Notes: generated by a model not told the origin, from the letters alone. A stretch of 41,535 nt of DNA from Bacteroidales bacterium (GCA_015493685.1 WGCS01000012.1:1-41535); one strand, 5' to 3'; positions 24,421 to 34,154 are shown, numbered from the stretch's first letter. Numbers and translations are program-made.

Positions 24421-25440
24421 TTATTTAATAATGGTATTCCAATGATGGATATCTTCAATTTCACCCATTTGAATTCCTTGCAGAGTCTTATAAAGTTTTG
24501 TTGATATTGGTCCTGCATGACCATCTTTACAGTACATATAATTAATGTTGGTGTTTCTGTCATGAATCTTTTTTATGGGCGAAATAACAGCTGCAGTACC
24601 ACAAGCTCCTACTTCGTCAAAGCTATCTAATTCATCCACGGTAATATGTCTTCTTTCTACTTTAAGTCCCATATCGTCTGCCAATGTGCGTAAACTCATA
24701 TTGGTGATAGAAGGTAGAATGGAAGGGGAGTCTGGAGTGATATATTTGCCTTCTTTGATGCCAAAGAAATTAGCCGGACCGGCCTCATCAATATATGTTT
24801 TTGTTTTAGAGTCTAGGAATAAACTAGCAGCATAGCCTTCTTCATGAGCACGTACTCCTGCGCGTAAACTTGCCGCATAATTACCGCCAACTTTCACATT
24901 ACCTGTACCTTGAGGGGCGGCACGATCGTAATCGCGTACTATTTCTACATCAACAGGTTTGAAACCTTCTTTAAAATAGGGGCCTACCGGTGTGGCAAAA
25001 ATTACAAATAAATATTCTGCAGCAGGCTTTACTCCTACTTGTGGCCCGGATCCAATAAGTAGCGGGCGTAAATATAATGAAGACCCTGTGCCATAAGGTG
25101 GAATATAGTCTTTGTTAAGTTTAATAACAGTCTCCATTGCCTCTTTAAAGAGCGCTGTAGGAACAGCTTCCATTAGGATAGCCTCTGCTGATCGTTGTAG
25201 CCTTTTTGCATTTTCTTCCCATCGGAATACCCGAGTTTGACCATCTTTTCCGGTAAAAGCCTTTAAGCCTTCAAAGGCTTCTTGCCCATAGTGTAAAGCA
25301 GTAGCAGCCATGTGAATATTAATGGTTTCCTCTGAACTGATTTCCAGATGTCCCCATTTTCCATCGCGGAAATAGCATCTTACATTATAATTGGTCTTGG
25401 TATATCCAAAGCTTAAATTCTTCCAATCTATATTTGCCAT
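24421..25440 (-). CDS. ilvE: Branched-chain amino acid aminotransferase
   Basis: 339 aa. PLP enzyme that interconverts Leu, Ile and Val with their 2-oxo acids; cytoplasmic. Fold-type IV motifs: HYGQEAFEGLKAF, VFRWEENAKRL, LYLRPLLIGSG, the PLP lysine K183 in GNVKVGGNYAASL, YIDEAGPANFFG, and the substrate loop DEVGACGTAAVISPI. The length of about 340 aa and the motif set place it with the larger BCAT group (like mitochondrial BCAT and Bacteroidota enzymes) rather than the 309-aa E. coli IlvE. Single gene on the minus strand, divergent from the TonB receptor gene. No exact promoter box was found upstream; GAAACCTA at 25514-25521 is a one-mismatch complement of TAnnTTTG. Confidence 0.95.
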   Translation of the reverse strand: MANIDWKNLSFGYTKTNYNVRCYFRDGKWGHLEISSEETINIHMAATALHYGQEAFEGLKAFTGKDGQTRVFRWEENAKRLQRSAEAILMEAVPTALFKEAMETVIKLNKDYIPPYGTGSSLYLRPLLIGSGPQVGVKPAAEYLFVIFATPVGPYFKEGFKPVDVEIVRDYDRAAPQGTGNVKVGGNYAASLRAGVRAHEEGYAASLFLDSKTKTYIDEAGPANFFGIKEGKYITPDSPSILPSITNMSLRTLADDMGLKVERRHITVDELDSFDEVGACGTAAVISPIKKIHDRNTNINYMYCKDGHAGPISTKLYKTLQGIQMGEIEDIHHWNTIIK

Positions 25441-25599
25441 AATTATAGTATTTAAAATGTTAAATTATTCTCCTCTTTATGGGCGCTAAGTTAATCATTT
25501 TTACTAGTTTTTTGAAACCTAATTTATCATTTCTCTGCTTGATATTTTTCGTATTTGAAAAGGATAAAATTGATTTATTTTACATTTAAAATAATTATA

Positions 25600-25621
25600 A
25601 ATACTAATGGTTATTAGTATT
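25600..25621. promoter_or_regulatory. Perfect inverted repeat, possible operator
   Basis: AATACTAAT-GGTT-ATTAGTATT, two 9-bp perfect half-sites with a 4-bp centre. It lies where the -33 region of the TonB receptor promoter should be (19 nt before TACTTTTG). A dimeric regulator site is an inference. Confidence 0.45.
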
Positions 25622-25640
25622 ATGATTAATAATATAATTG

Positions 25641-25648
25641 TACTTTTG
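25641..25648 (+). promoter_or_regulatory. -7 box candidate for the TonB receptor operon
   Basis: TACTTTTG matches TAnnTTTG exactly. Start would fall near 25655, giving a leader of about 150 nt. Confidence 0.45.
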
Positions 25649-25805
25649 GCTTTTATAATACTATGAACCGAATACTGATGATAAGGCACAAGCTATGACA
25701 ATTTTTAATCCTAAGTTGACCCACAAGGTCATGATTAAAAAATTCTCTTGTAACTCATATTATCGAAATACTAAATTTCAAAAATATAAATCTTAAGCTT
25801 TGACT

Positions 25806-28181
25806 ATGATTATTACTAAGAGGGTTTGTACATTACTGTTCATATTCTTTACGCTGTCTGTTAGTGGGCAGCAGATACCAAAATATACCATCAGTGGATA
25901 TATAAAAGATGCTGGTAGTGGCGAAGATTTGATAGGAGCAATGATGAGGGTTAAACAGTTGCCTTCTGTGGGCGCCATAAGCAATATGTATGGTTTTTTT
26001 TCATTGACACTGCCACAGGGAAAATATACTATTGACTTCTCATTTGTTGGCTATCAAACTAAAGAGATGATAATAAATCTGGAAAAAAGTATTACTCTGG
26101 ATGTTAGTTTGGCTAATGCCTCGAGAAATATTAAAGGAGTTGAAATTACTGCCGAGCGTTCCGATGCAAATATCAGTAGTCCTGAAATGAGTGTTGCTAA
26201 AGTTAGTATCAAAGAAGTGGATAAAATTCCTGTTATTTTCGGAGAACGCGATGTTATGAAGACCATCCAATTGCTGCCGGGTATTAAAAGCGAAGGCGAT
26301 GGTGGTGCCGGATTTTTTGTGAGAGGTGGCAGTGCTGATCAAAATTTAATTCTCCTTGACGAAGCTCCCGTTTATAATGCCTCGCACATGTTGGGCTTTT
26401 TCTCCGTCTTCAATTCAGATGCATTGAAAGATGTTAAGCTATATAAAGGTGGTATGCCGGCAAAATACGGAGGAAGACTTTCTTCGGTAATGGATATCAA
26501 AATGAAAGAAGGAAACAACAAGGTTTATCAAGTTAATGGTGGTATTGGAATTATTGCTTCTAAACTTAGTGTGCAAGGCCCAATTGTTAAAGATAAAGGT
26601 TCATTTATTGTTAGTGGTAGGAGAACTTATGCAGATATGTTTTTGGCATTGTCGCCCAATGCGAGCCAGAGAAATAGTGTGTTGTATTTTTATGATCTTA
26701 ATATGAAGGCAAATTATCAGATTTCAAATAGAGATAGGGTTTATCTCTCAGCCTATCTGGGACGTGATAGATTTGGCTTCGATAATAACTTTGGCTTTAA
26801 TTGGGGCAATAAAACAACCTCTTTGCGGTGGAATCATTTGTTTAGCGATAAATTATTTTCCAATACTACCTTGCTTTATAGTGATTATAATTATGTTTTT
26901 AAAGCTACTTTCAACAATAGAACCATTGAGGCGGGTTCCGATATTGAAGATTACAATCTGAAAGAAGATTTCCAGTATTTTATTAATAGTAAAAATAAAA
27001 TGACTTTTGGAGGCAATATTATTTACCATACTTTTACTCCCGGAGATATTAGCGTGGATGGGGTTATTCAGCCCGATAATACCCTGGAAAAGCGATATAG
27101 CATTGAGAGTGCATTATATATTTCTAATGAGCAGAAGCTAACAAAATATTTTCAAGTAACTTATGGACTTCGGTATTCTAACTTTACTCAAATTGGACCG
27201 GGAAATATTTATACTTTTAATAATAATGGCCAACTAATAGGGACAAAAGAATATGCTAAAGGACAGAAAGTTAAATCATATAATGGCTTGGCACCCCGCT
27301 TGTCAGCTTTGTATATCCTTAATCCTAAAAGCTCTATTAAAGCTTCGTATGCGCGTACCTATCAATATCTTCATTTGGTGTCGAATAGTACGAGTAGTAC
27401 TCCTACCGATGTTTGGTTGCCAAGTTCCAACAACATTAAACCCGAAATTGCAGATCAAGTGGCATTGGGTTATTTTCGTAATTTTAAAAATAACCGCTTT
27501 GAATTTTCTGCTGAAATATATTACAAAAAGATTCAACACTCAATTGATTATCGTGTAGGCGCAGAAGTGAATTTCAATCCATTTGTTGAAGGAGATTTGC
27601 TCTATGGTAATGGTAGAGCTTATGGGTTGGAATTATTGTTTAAAAAACGAATGGGAAAACTAAGTGGGTGGCTGAGTTATACACTTTCAAGGGTAGAAAA
27701 GCGCTTTGACGAAATTAATAATAATAGCTGGTATCCGGCCAGACAAGATAGAACACACGATATTGCCATTGTTTTGATGTATGATATTACAGAGAGACTT
27801 AATGTTGCTGCCACTTGGGTGTACTATACCGGTAGTGCGGTTACTTTCCCCTCAGGAAAATACATGATTAATGGAATGATAGTAAATTATTATACCGAAA
27901 GAAATGGCTATAGAATGCCTGCTTATCATCGGCTCGATATTGGTGTTAATTGGGAAGGTAAAAAATATAAATACAGAATCAATCCCCTTACTAAAATACG
28001 TGAGAAAGTTAAAAAGCGTTTCCTCTCCAGCTGGAATATCTCCCTATATAATGCCTATGGACATGAAAATGCGTATTCTATCTCATTCAGGGTAAATAAA
28101 GATGATCCCAATAAAACTGAAGCCGTACAGCTATCTTTATTCCGTTTTGTGCCTTCAATATCATATAACTTTAAATTTTAA
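25806..28181 (+). CDS. TonB-dependent receptor with carboxypeptidase-regulatory-like domain
   Basis: 791 aa outer-membrane receptor. The ATG at 25806 gives a good signal peptide (IITKRVCTLLFIFFTLSVSG) ending near residue 22; an in-frame TTG 6 nt upstream is less likely. Residues about 26-115 are a carboxypeptidase-regulatory-like/SusC-type N-terminal beta-sandwich (YTISGYIKDAGSGEDLIGAMM...GFFSLTLPQGKYTIDFSFVGYQ). The plug follows (GERDVMKTIQLLPGIKS, FFVRGGSADQNLILLDEAPVYN). The remaining residues form a 22-strand-type barrel ending in aromatic FKF, as outer-membrane proteins do. It lies 5 nt before the DUF4249 lipoprotein, its usual partner in Bacteroidota. Substrate unknown. Confidence 0.92.
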   Translation: MIITKRVCTLLFIFFTLSVSGQQIPKYTISGYIKDAGSGEDLIGAMMRVKQLPSVGAISNMYGFFSLTLPQGKYTIDFSFVGYQTKEMIINLEKSITLDVSLANASRNIKGVEITAERSDANISSPEMSVAKVSIKEVDKIPVIFGERDVMKTIQLLPGIKSEGDGGAGFFVRGGSADQNLILLDEAPVYNASHMLGFFSVFNSDALKDVKLYKGGMPAKYGGRLSSVMDIKMKEGNNKVYQVNGGIGIIASKLSVQGPIVKDKGSFIVSGRRTYADMFLALSPNASQRNSVLYFYDLNMKANYQISNRDRVYLSAYLGRDRFGFDNNFGFNWGNKTTSLRWNHLFSDKLFSNTTLLYSDYNYVFKATFNNRTIEAGSDIEDYNLKEDFQYFINSKNKMTFGGNIIYHTFTPGDISVDGVIQPDNTLEKRYSIESALYISNEQKLTKYFQVTYGLRYSNFTQIGPGNIYTFNNNGQLIGTKEYAKGQKVKSYNGLAPRLSALYILNPKSSIKASYARTYQYLHLVSNSTSSTPTDVWLPSSNNIKPEIADQVALGYFRNFKNNRFEFSAEIYYKKIQHSIDYRVGAEVNFNPFVEGDLLYGNGRAYGLELLFKKRMGKLSGWLSYTLSRVEKRFDEINNNSWYPARQDRTHDIAIVLMYDITERLNVAATWVYYTGSAVTFPSGKYMINGMIVNYYTERNGYRMPAYHRLDIGVNWEGKKYKYRINPLTKIREKVKKRFLSSWNISLYNAYGHENAYSISFRVNKDDPNKTEAVQLSLFRFVPSISYNFKF

Positions 28182-28186
28182 TTATT

Positions 28187-28996
28187 ATGAGTTTTGTTAA
28201 ACTAGCGTTTTTCTTTTCGTCCATATTGCTTGTTACTGCTTGTACTAAAGTTATTCAAGTGGATCTCAATAAAGCCAATCAGCGTATTGTTGTGGATGGA
28301 ACATTGTCCTTAGCCAAAAAGGATAGTACAGATTTACAAGCTGTAGTTCGCCTAAGTCGTACCGGCAGCTTTTACGAAAATAATAGCTTCGATACCATTT
28401 CTAAGGCTAATTTATATATTAAAACGCCCAATGGCAATTCATTTCCATTGCATTATGTAGGAAAAGGTGTTTTTGAGAATAATACAGTCCCCAATGGAAA
28501 AACGAAGGATGATTATACCTTATATGGGACCATTGAAGGAGTGAAGATATCGGCCAAGTCAAGCATGCCGGATTTTTGTCCAATAGATTCTATTGGAGCT
28601 TATTATTTGCCCTTTGGGCCCCCGCATAAACTTTCTCAGTTAACACCAATTTGTTTTTTTACCGATATTCCTAATGAAGCAAATTATTATCGACTAGAGA
28701 TAAAGATTAATGGTCATCAGCTCGAAGGCCTATACATTAGTCGTGATGATGGGCAAGATGGTAAAATGATTGCATATCCTTTTATTAAGGTGCATATATT
28801 AAAGGGTGACACACTCAATATTAGCTTATTATCGATGGACAAGGCTTCATTTGATTATTATAAGGTATTGAAACAAAATATAGGCTCGGGAGGCTTTGGG
28901 GCAGCACCAGGAAATCCTAACTCCAATATTGAAGGTAATGTAATTGGTATTTTTACCGCTCAAACAGTCTCCAGCAAGACGCTTATTATAAGGTAG
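28187..28996 (+). CDS. DUF4249 family lipoprotein
   Basis: 269 aa. Lipoprotein signal with lipobox VTAC (Cys19), preceded by a hydrophobic stretch. The mature start TKVIQVDLNKANQRIVVDGTLS is the hallmark of DUF4249, whose members sit beside TonB-dependent receptors and are thought to act as surface-associated partners, with no proven substrate. The rest is beta-rich. The gene starts 5 nt after the receptor and ends directly against the next gene. At about 270 aa it is within the short end of the family. Confidence 0.88.
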   Translation: MSFVKLAFFFSSILLVTACTKVIQVDLNKANQRIVVDGTLSLAKKDSTDLQAVVRLSRTGSFYENNSFDTISKANLYIKTPNGNSFPLHYVGKGVFENNTVPNGKTKDDYTLYGTIEGVKISAKSSMPDFCPIDSIGAYYLPFGPPHKLSQLTPICFFTDIPNEANYYRLEIKINGHQLEGLYISRDDGQDGKMIAYPFIKVHILKGDTLNISLLSMDKASFDYYKVLKQNIGSGGFGAAPGNPNSNIEGNVIGIFTAQTVSSKTLIIR

Positions 28997-29758
28997 ATGG
29001 ATTTTTCAGAAAATATTAAAGACCTATTAAATGCCAGAGTAGCTCTTTACGAGAATGTGGATTTTATTAAGACCGATCCAATTCAAATTCCTAAAAAATT
29101 TACCAAGAAGGAAGATATAGAGATAGCCGGTTTTATTGCGGCTACCCTTGCTTGGGGACAACGACCCCAAATAATAAAGAAGGCGACATTATGGATGGAA
29201 TTTATGGAGAATAAGCCCTACGACTTTATCCTGAATGAAGATATGGATACTGCTGCTTTTGCCAATTTTGTATATAGGACTTTTAATAGTGATGATGCCT
29301 TGTTTTTTTTAGAAGCTTTAAGGAACATATATATAAATCACGGTGGGCTGGAAAATGTATTCTCTGTTTATCCCAATGATATAAAAAAAAGTATCAGCTA
29401 CTTTAGAGAGGTCTTTCTTGAAGTGCCACATTTGAATCGGAGTGAAAAACATTTGGCTAATACGAATAAAGGTTCCGCAGCTAAACGTATCAATATGTTC
29501 TTAAGATGGATGGTACGTGAGCCTTCAAAAGGAGTTGACTTTGGAATATGGAATACTATTCTACCTGCAAATTTAAAAATACCACTGGATACGCATAGTG
29601 GAAATGTAGCTCGGAAATTGAAACTTCTTCATCGTAAACAAAACGATTGGAAAGCAGTAAATGAGCTGACAAATAGATTGTTACTATTTGATAGTGCTGA
29701 CCCTATAAAATATGATTTTGCCCTTTTTGGAATGGGAGTTTTTGAAAAAATACGTTAG
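28997..29758 (+). CDS. TIGR02757/DUF2400 family conserved protein
   Basis: 253 aa, no signal or membrane segment, so cytoplasmic. Family signatures: AGFIAATLAWGQRPQIIKKA, NKGSAAKRINMFLRWMVR, FGIWNTILPANLKIPLDTHSGNVARKL, and the C-terminal DPIKYDFALFGMG. The family is widespread and its function is not established. Its ATG follows the DUF4249 stop directly (TAGATG), so it is co-transcribed with the receptor pair, which is odd for a cytoplasmic protein and may be chance. Confidence 0.88.
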   Translation: MDFSENIKDLLNARVALYENVDFIKTDPIQIPKKFTKKEDIEIAGFIAATLAWGQRPQIIKKATLWMEFMENKPYDFILNEDMDTAAFANFVYRTFNSDDALFFLEALRNIYINHGGLENVFSVYPNDIKKSISYFREVFLEVPHLNRSEKHLANTNKGSAAKRINMFLRWMVREPSKGVDFGIWNTILPANLKIPLDTHSGNVARKLKLLHRKQNDWKAVNELTNRLLLFDSADPIKYDFALFGMGVFEKIR

Positions 29759-29873
29759 CAAATACCTATTTCGATAATTTTTAATGAAGGTATAAATAGG
29801 ATGAGTAAAATTCCGTTCTCTGCCTTTTTAATGCCGAAATCTTAATTTTATGGGCGCGATGATAAGAATGATG

Positions 29874-29881
29874 TATATTTG
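29874..29881 (+). promoter_or_regulatory. -7 box candidate before the small anchored protein
   Basis: TATATTTG matches TAnnTTTG exactly, 40 nt before the ATG at 29922. No TTTG -33 element is evident. Confidence 0.4.
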
Positions 29882-29921
29882 GAAATTCAAATTATAATAT
29901 AATAATTGAAAACATAATCGC

Positions 29922-30368
29922 ATGAAAAGTTTAATACTTATCTTATTTACCATATTGTATTTCGCTTATAAGCAATATAAAAAATCACTTAAATTGGCGA
30001 AACCCAACAGGGTAAGTAATTCTGATAATTCTATGCCGGAAAAAGTGGCTGTAAACCCTCCCAATGAAAGGCTTACATTGAATGATTTTATCAATGATTT
30101 TGTTGAAAAAAAAATAAACGTACCTCCGGTAATGTCGAATGATAATTTCAATGGTGAATATGAGGTGGATTTTCATGAAGATGAAAATAAAAATATTGAT
30201 AATGAGGTTATTATTGCTGAAGATAATAGCGAAGTGGATTTAGTACAACAGAATGAAATTCAATTTGGAATTGATACAAATAAGCCTCAAAATGGAATGG
30301 AAACTACTGATTTTGACTTGAAAAAAGCTGTTCTCTATGAGGCAATTCTTAATCCACCTTATATATAG
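29922..30368 (+). CDS. Small membrane-anchored protein, unknown function
   Basis: 148 aa. One N-terminal hydrophobic segment (residues 2-17) followed by a basic stretch (YKQYKKSLKLAKPNR), suggesting a signal anchor with the rest in the cytoplasm. The middle is Asn/Asp/Glu-rich and probably disordered. The last residues, DFDLKKAVLYEAILNPPY, form a short amphipathic motif that resembles the conserved C-terminal tail of small Bacteroidota proteins of unknown function; the rest would be variable. A single-gene unit with its own -7 box. Low complexity limits any prediction. Confidence 0.75.
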   Translation: MKSLILILFTILYFAYKQYKKSLKLAKPNRVSNSDNSMPEKVAVNPPNERLTLNDFINDFVEKKINVPPVMSNDNFNGEYEVDFHEDENKNIDNEVIIAEDNSEVDLVQQNEIQFGIDTNKPQNGMETTDFDLKKAVLYEAILNPPYI

Positions 30369-30413
30369 AATTTATTAGCTGTTAAATTACGTTAAACATA
30401 AGAGTATTTTTTT

Positions 30414-30421
30414 TATTTTTG
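30414..30421 (+). promoter_or_regulatory. -7 box candidate before the TonB/T9SS/PorV operon
   Basis: TATTTTTG matches TAnnTTTG exactly, 46 nt before the ATG at 30468. No clear -33 element. Confidence 0.4.
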
Positions 30422-30467
30422 AGGCCTTTAAATGCACAGGAATTATAAATAACATAAAATTAAGTCT

Positions 30468-33400
30468 ATGATTCGAAAGTTACTATTGTCAACCATGATT
30501 CTGTTTGCTTCAGTTTTTGCTTATGCTCAATCTGGAACACTACAAGGTAAAGTTACCGATAAGGATTCTAAAGAGCCAATCCCATTTGCAAATGTTGTTG
30601 TTGAACTTGGAGGTAAAGTAGTCAATGGAGGAACAACTGATATTGATGGAAAATATAAAATTAAACCAATTCAACCGGGGAAATATAACGTTAAAGTTAG
30701 TTATGTTGGTTATAAAAAGAAACTGTATGAAGGGGTTATCATTAACGCCAATAAGATTCGTTTCTTAAATATTGAATTGGAATCTTCGGCTACAAATCTT
30801 GACGTTTTTGAAGTGGTAGAATATAAAGTTCCTCTTATTGACAAGGATCAGACTTCTTCAGGAAGTACAATGACATCGGAAGAAATTTCTAAAATGCCTA
30901 GTCGCTCAGCAAATGCTGTTGCCGTTACTGTAGGTGGTGTGTTTTCTAATGAGAATGGTAAAATGGGTGGTATGCGTGGTGGACGTCCTGATGGTACTGC
31001 TACTTATATTGATGGAATAAGAGTAATTGGTTCTTCCACATTACCCAGCTCAGCAATTGATCAGGTAGCTGTTATCACCGGTGGAACTCCCGCTATGTAT
31101 GGTGACCTTACGGGTGGTATTGTTAATATTACTACCAAAGGGCCATCGCGTACTTTTGGTGCCAGTTTAGAGGGAGCTACTTCTGAACTATTAGATGGAT
31201 ATGGTTATAATATGGCTGGCTTTAGCGTTAACGGTCCGCTTATTAAAGGTAAAGATTCTACCAAATCAACTTCACTATTGGGATTCTTTATTTCAGGAGA
31301 AGGCAATTATATCGTTGATAATCGTCCGGCAGCAGGAGGTACTTATGAGGTTAATGCCCAAAAATTAGCCTATCTTCGGAAGAATCCTGTGCGTCCAACA
31401 GGTACCGGTTTTGGGTCGTTTCCTAATTCCGAATATATCCATAGTGATGACCTAGTTAATCACCATACTCGAATTAATGCTCAAAGTATGTCTGCCAGCT
31501 TTGCCGGTAAAATTGACGTGAGAACAACAGAAAATACTAATCTTAGTTTTGGGGGTTCTTTCAACTGGAGTAAACGAGCTCAATGGTCTGCCCTAAATAC
31601 CTTGTTTAATCCCGATAATAATGGGGAAAGAAAAGATCAAACTTGGCGCGTTTATGGTAAATTTACACAGCGATTTCCTACTGCCAAAGAGAGTAAATCA
31701 ATTGTTAAAAATGTGTATTATAGTTTGCAAGCTGATTATTCAAGAAATACCATTAATATATATAACCCTCACCATGGTGATAATTTGTTTGATTATGGAT
31801 ATGTTGGTAAATTTACAACGCATTCAGTAAAATCGTATGAATTGGGAAATGATACCGTGGCAGGTCTCACCAATGTATATATTCACAATGGATCCAGAGA
31901 TACTTTATACGAATTTCAACGATCTGAAATCAATCCTAATTTATCTAATTACACCGATCAATACTATTCATTATATCAAGGGAATGCTTTTTATAGAAAT
32001 ATTCTTGCCGTACAAAATGGGGGAGCACTTCTGAATGGTCAGTTGCCTAATTTTGTATATGGAGATAGTCGAAGTGGTTTGTTTAGGAATACCGGAACAC
32101 CTTATAATGGGTATGCTGTTTTTGATGATTCTCGTTTTGGCTTTAATGCCAGTGGTTCAGCAGACGTGGGAGACCATGAGTTGCAGTTTGGATTACAATA
32201 CGAACAACGAAAAGAAACCGGTGTAAATTATAATCCTGCAGGTTTATGGACTTTAATGCGTGGTATTACTAATAGGCATATTTTGCAATTGGATTATGCT
32301 CATCCCATATTAGTTAAAGATGCTAATGGAGTTTTTCAAGATACAATTAATTATAATCGTTTATATGATGCTAATACCCAAGCTTATTTTGATAAACAAT
32401 TAAGAAAAAAATTGGGTTTACCCGTAGATGGTACTCAGTGGATTGATATTGATAGTTACGACCCAAGTACCTTTAGTATGAATATGTTCAGCGCCGATGA
32501 ATTGTTAAATAGTGGTAAACCTTATGTTGATTACTATGGCTATGATCCTTATGGCAATAAGTTAAAAGGACGTCCCGCTTTTGATGACTTTTTTAATGAA
32601 ATAAATAGTGAAGGAAATCATACTCGCGTTATTGGTGCTTATGAACCAATTTATGTGGCCGGATATTTACAAGATAGATTTGCTATTAATGATTTGATTT
32701 TTACTGTTGGCTTACGTTTCGATCGCTTCGATGCTAACCAGAAAGTACTTAAAGATCCTTACCTATTTGCTCAAGCGAAGACAGTTAAAGAAATTAAGCC
32801 CGGTGAGTTTGGTACCATCCCAAGTAATATGGGTCAAGATTATGTTGTTTATGTTAATGATGTTAATAATCCTTCTTCTATTGTTGGGTATCGCAGTGGG
32901 AGTACTTGGTATAATTCAAAAGGAACCGAAGTTGGAGATCCAACAAGTCTTGAGACTGCCTCAGGAATTGCTCCTTACCTTGTGGATCCAAATAGTAAAA
33001 CGGTTAAGGCTACTGCCTTTAAAGATTATAATCCGCAAAATACATTCTCACCACGTATTTCATTTTCATTTCCTATTTCGGATGAGGCCTTGTTTTTTGC
33101 CCATTACGATGTGTTAACCTCACGTCCCACAGGAGATAGAAATAGAATTCCAATGCTTGATTATTATTTTATTAATCAGGTGGGAAATATAGCAATTAAT
33201 AATCCTAATCTTCGTCCTGAGCGAACTACTGATTATGAACTTGGTTTCCAACAGAAATTAACAAATTCTTCATCCATTAAATTTTCTGCCTATTACCGCG
33301 AAAATAGAGACCAGATTCAAGTATATCGCTATACTGATGCTTATCCTGTGTCCTATATTTCGTATAATAATGTGGACTTTGGCACAACAAAAGGTTTTAC

Positions 33401-34130
33401 CCTTACCTATGAATTGAGAAGAACTAAAAATCTGTGGATGCGTGCAAGTTATACCCTTCAATTTGCCAATGCCACAGGTTCTAGCGCTACCTCAGGGATT
33501 AATCTTGTAACTTCAGGTCAACCTAATCTTCGTACTCTTAATCCTATTAATGAGGATAGAAATCATACCATTAATATTATTACTGATTACCGATATGGTA
33601 GAGGAAAAAAATACAATGGACCTACCATTACGCGAAGAATAAAAGGAACGGATAAAGTTAAGGTAATTCGTATTCTTGAAAGTACCGGATTTAATGCGGT
33701 ATTCTCCGGTGGTAGTGGCGTTCCTTACAGCCGTCAGAGTAATGTAACAAGTGCTATACTTGGTGGTAATAGTCCGGTCCTAAAAGGTTCTATCAATGGA
33801 TCGCGTTTGCCTTGGCAATATAGGATGGATTTGAAAATTGACAGAGATTTTTATTTCAAAAGAAAAGAAGGTAGTAAGAAAAATCCACATTATTTAAATG
33901 TTTATCTACAAGTACTTAATGTTTTTGACGCTAGAAATATTATTAGTGTTTATCGTTATACCGGTAACCCCAATGATGATGGATATTTATCAGCAGCAGA
34001 ATATCAATCATCAATCTATGCCAAAAATGATCCACAAGCATTTAAAGATCTTTATTCAGTAAGAGTTAATAATCCATATAATTATAGTTATCCAAGAAGA
34101 ATACGTTTAGGTGTAATCTTTAACTTCTAA
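30468..34130 (+). CDS. Large TonB-dependent receptor (carboxypeptidase-regulatory-like N-terminus)
   Basis: 1220 aa outer-membrane receptor, much longer than the 791-aa one upstream. The signal peptide ends near FAYAQ (residue 21). Residues about 24-108 are a carboxypeptidase-regulatory-like domain (GTLQGKVTDKDSKEPIPFANVVV...YVGYKK). The plug is about 130-225 (SKMPSRSANAVAVTVGGV, MRGGRPDGTATYIDGIRV, AMYGDLTGGIVNITTK). The barrel covers the rest, with large Tyr/Asp/Asn-rich extracellular loops, and ends in RIRLGVIFNF. It is the first gene of a tight operon: 24 nt to the T9SS cargo and 28 nt from that to the PorV-like gene. Such a set suggests the receptor works with the secreted protein; substrate unknown. 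Confidence 0.92.
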   Translation: MIRKLLLSTMILFASVFAYAQSGTLQGKVTDKDSKEPIPFANVVVELGGKVVNGGTTDIDGKYKIKPIQPGKYNVKVSYVGYKKKLYEGVIINANKIRFLNIELESSATNLDVFEVVEYKVPLIDKDQTSSGSTMTSEEISKMPSRSANAVAVTVGGVFSNENGKMGGMRGGRPDGTATYIDGIRVIGSSTLPSSAIDQVAVITGGTPAMYGDLTGGIVNITTKGPSRTFGASLEGATSELLDGYGYNMAGFSVNGPLIKGKDSTKSTSLLGFFISGEGNYIVDNRPAAGGTYEVNAQKLAYLRKNPVRPTGTGFGSFPNSEYIHSDDLVNHHTRINAQSMSASFAGKIDVRTTENTNLSFGGSFNWSKRAQWSALNTLFNPDNNGERKDQTWRVYGKFTQRFPTAKESKSIVKNVYYSLQADYSRNTINIYNPHHGDNLFDYGYVGKFTTHSVKSYELGNDTVAGLTNVYIHNGSRDTLYEFQRSEINPNLSNYTDQYYSLYQGNAFYRNILAVQNGGALLNGQLPNFVYGDSRSGLFRNTGTPYNGYAVFDDSRFGFNASGSADVGDHELQFGLQYEQRKETGVNYNPAGLWTLMRGITNRHILQLDYAHPILVKDANGVFQDTINYNRLYDANTQAYFDKQLRKKLGLPVDGTQWIDIDSYDPSTFSMNMFSADELLNSGKPYVDYYGYDPYGNKLKGRPAFDDFFNEINSEGNHTRVIGAYEPIYVAGYLQDRFAINDLIFTVGLRFDRFDANQKVLKDPYLFAQAKTVKEIKPGEFGTIPSNMGQDYVVYVNDVNNPSSIVGYRSGSTWYNSKGTEVGDPTSLETASGIAPYLVDPNSKTVKATAFKDYNPQNTFSPRISFSFPISDEALFFAHYDVLTSRPTGDRNRIPMLDYYFINQVGNIAINNPNLRPERTTDYELGFQQKLTNSSSIKFSAYYRENRDQIQVYRYTDAYPVSYISYNNVDFGTTKGFTLTYELRRTKNLWMRASYTLQFANATGSSATSGINLVTSGQPNLRTLNPINEDRNHTINIITDYRYGRGKKYNGPTITRRIKGTDKVKVIRILESTGFNAVFSGGSGVPYSRQSNVTSAILGGNSPVLKGSINGSRLPWQYRMDLKIDRDFYFKRKEGSKKNPHYLNVYLQVLNVFDARNIISVYRYTGNPNDDGYLSAAEYQSSIYAKNDPQAFKDLYSVRVNNPYNYSYPRRIRLGVIFNF

Positions 34131-34154
34131 AACGAAACAAATAATATTTCAATT

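Larger units (their letters stand above)
25441..25805. other. 365-nt divergent intergenic region
   Basis: Separates ilvE (minus) from a TonB receptor gene (plus). It holds the inverted repeat at 25600-25621 and the -7 box at 25641-25648, both described separately. No reading frame or RNA gene is seen. Confidence 0.5.

Noticed and set aside
29766-29805. Overlapping short inverted repeats (ATACCT/AGGTAT and CCTATTT/AAATAGG) as a two-state RNA switch
   Set aside because: Stems are only 6-7 bp, AT-rich, with a long loop; chance pairing is likely in sequence of this composition.
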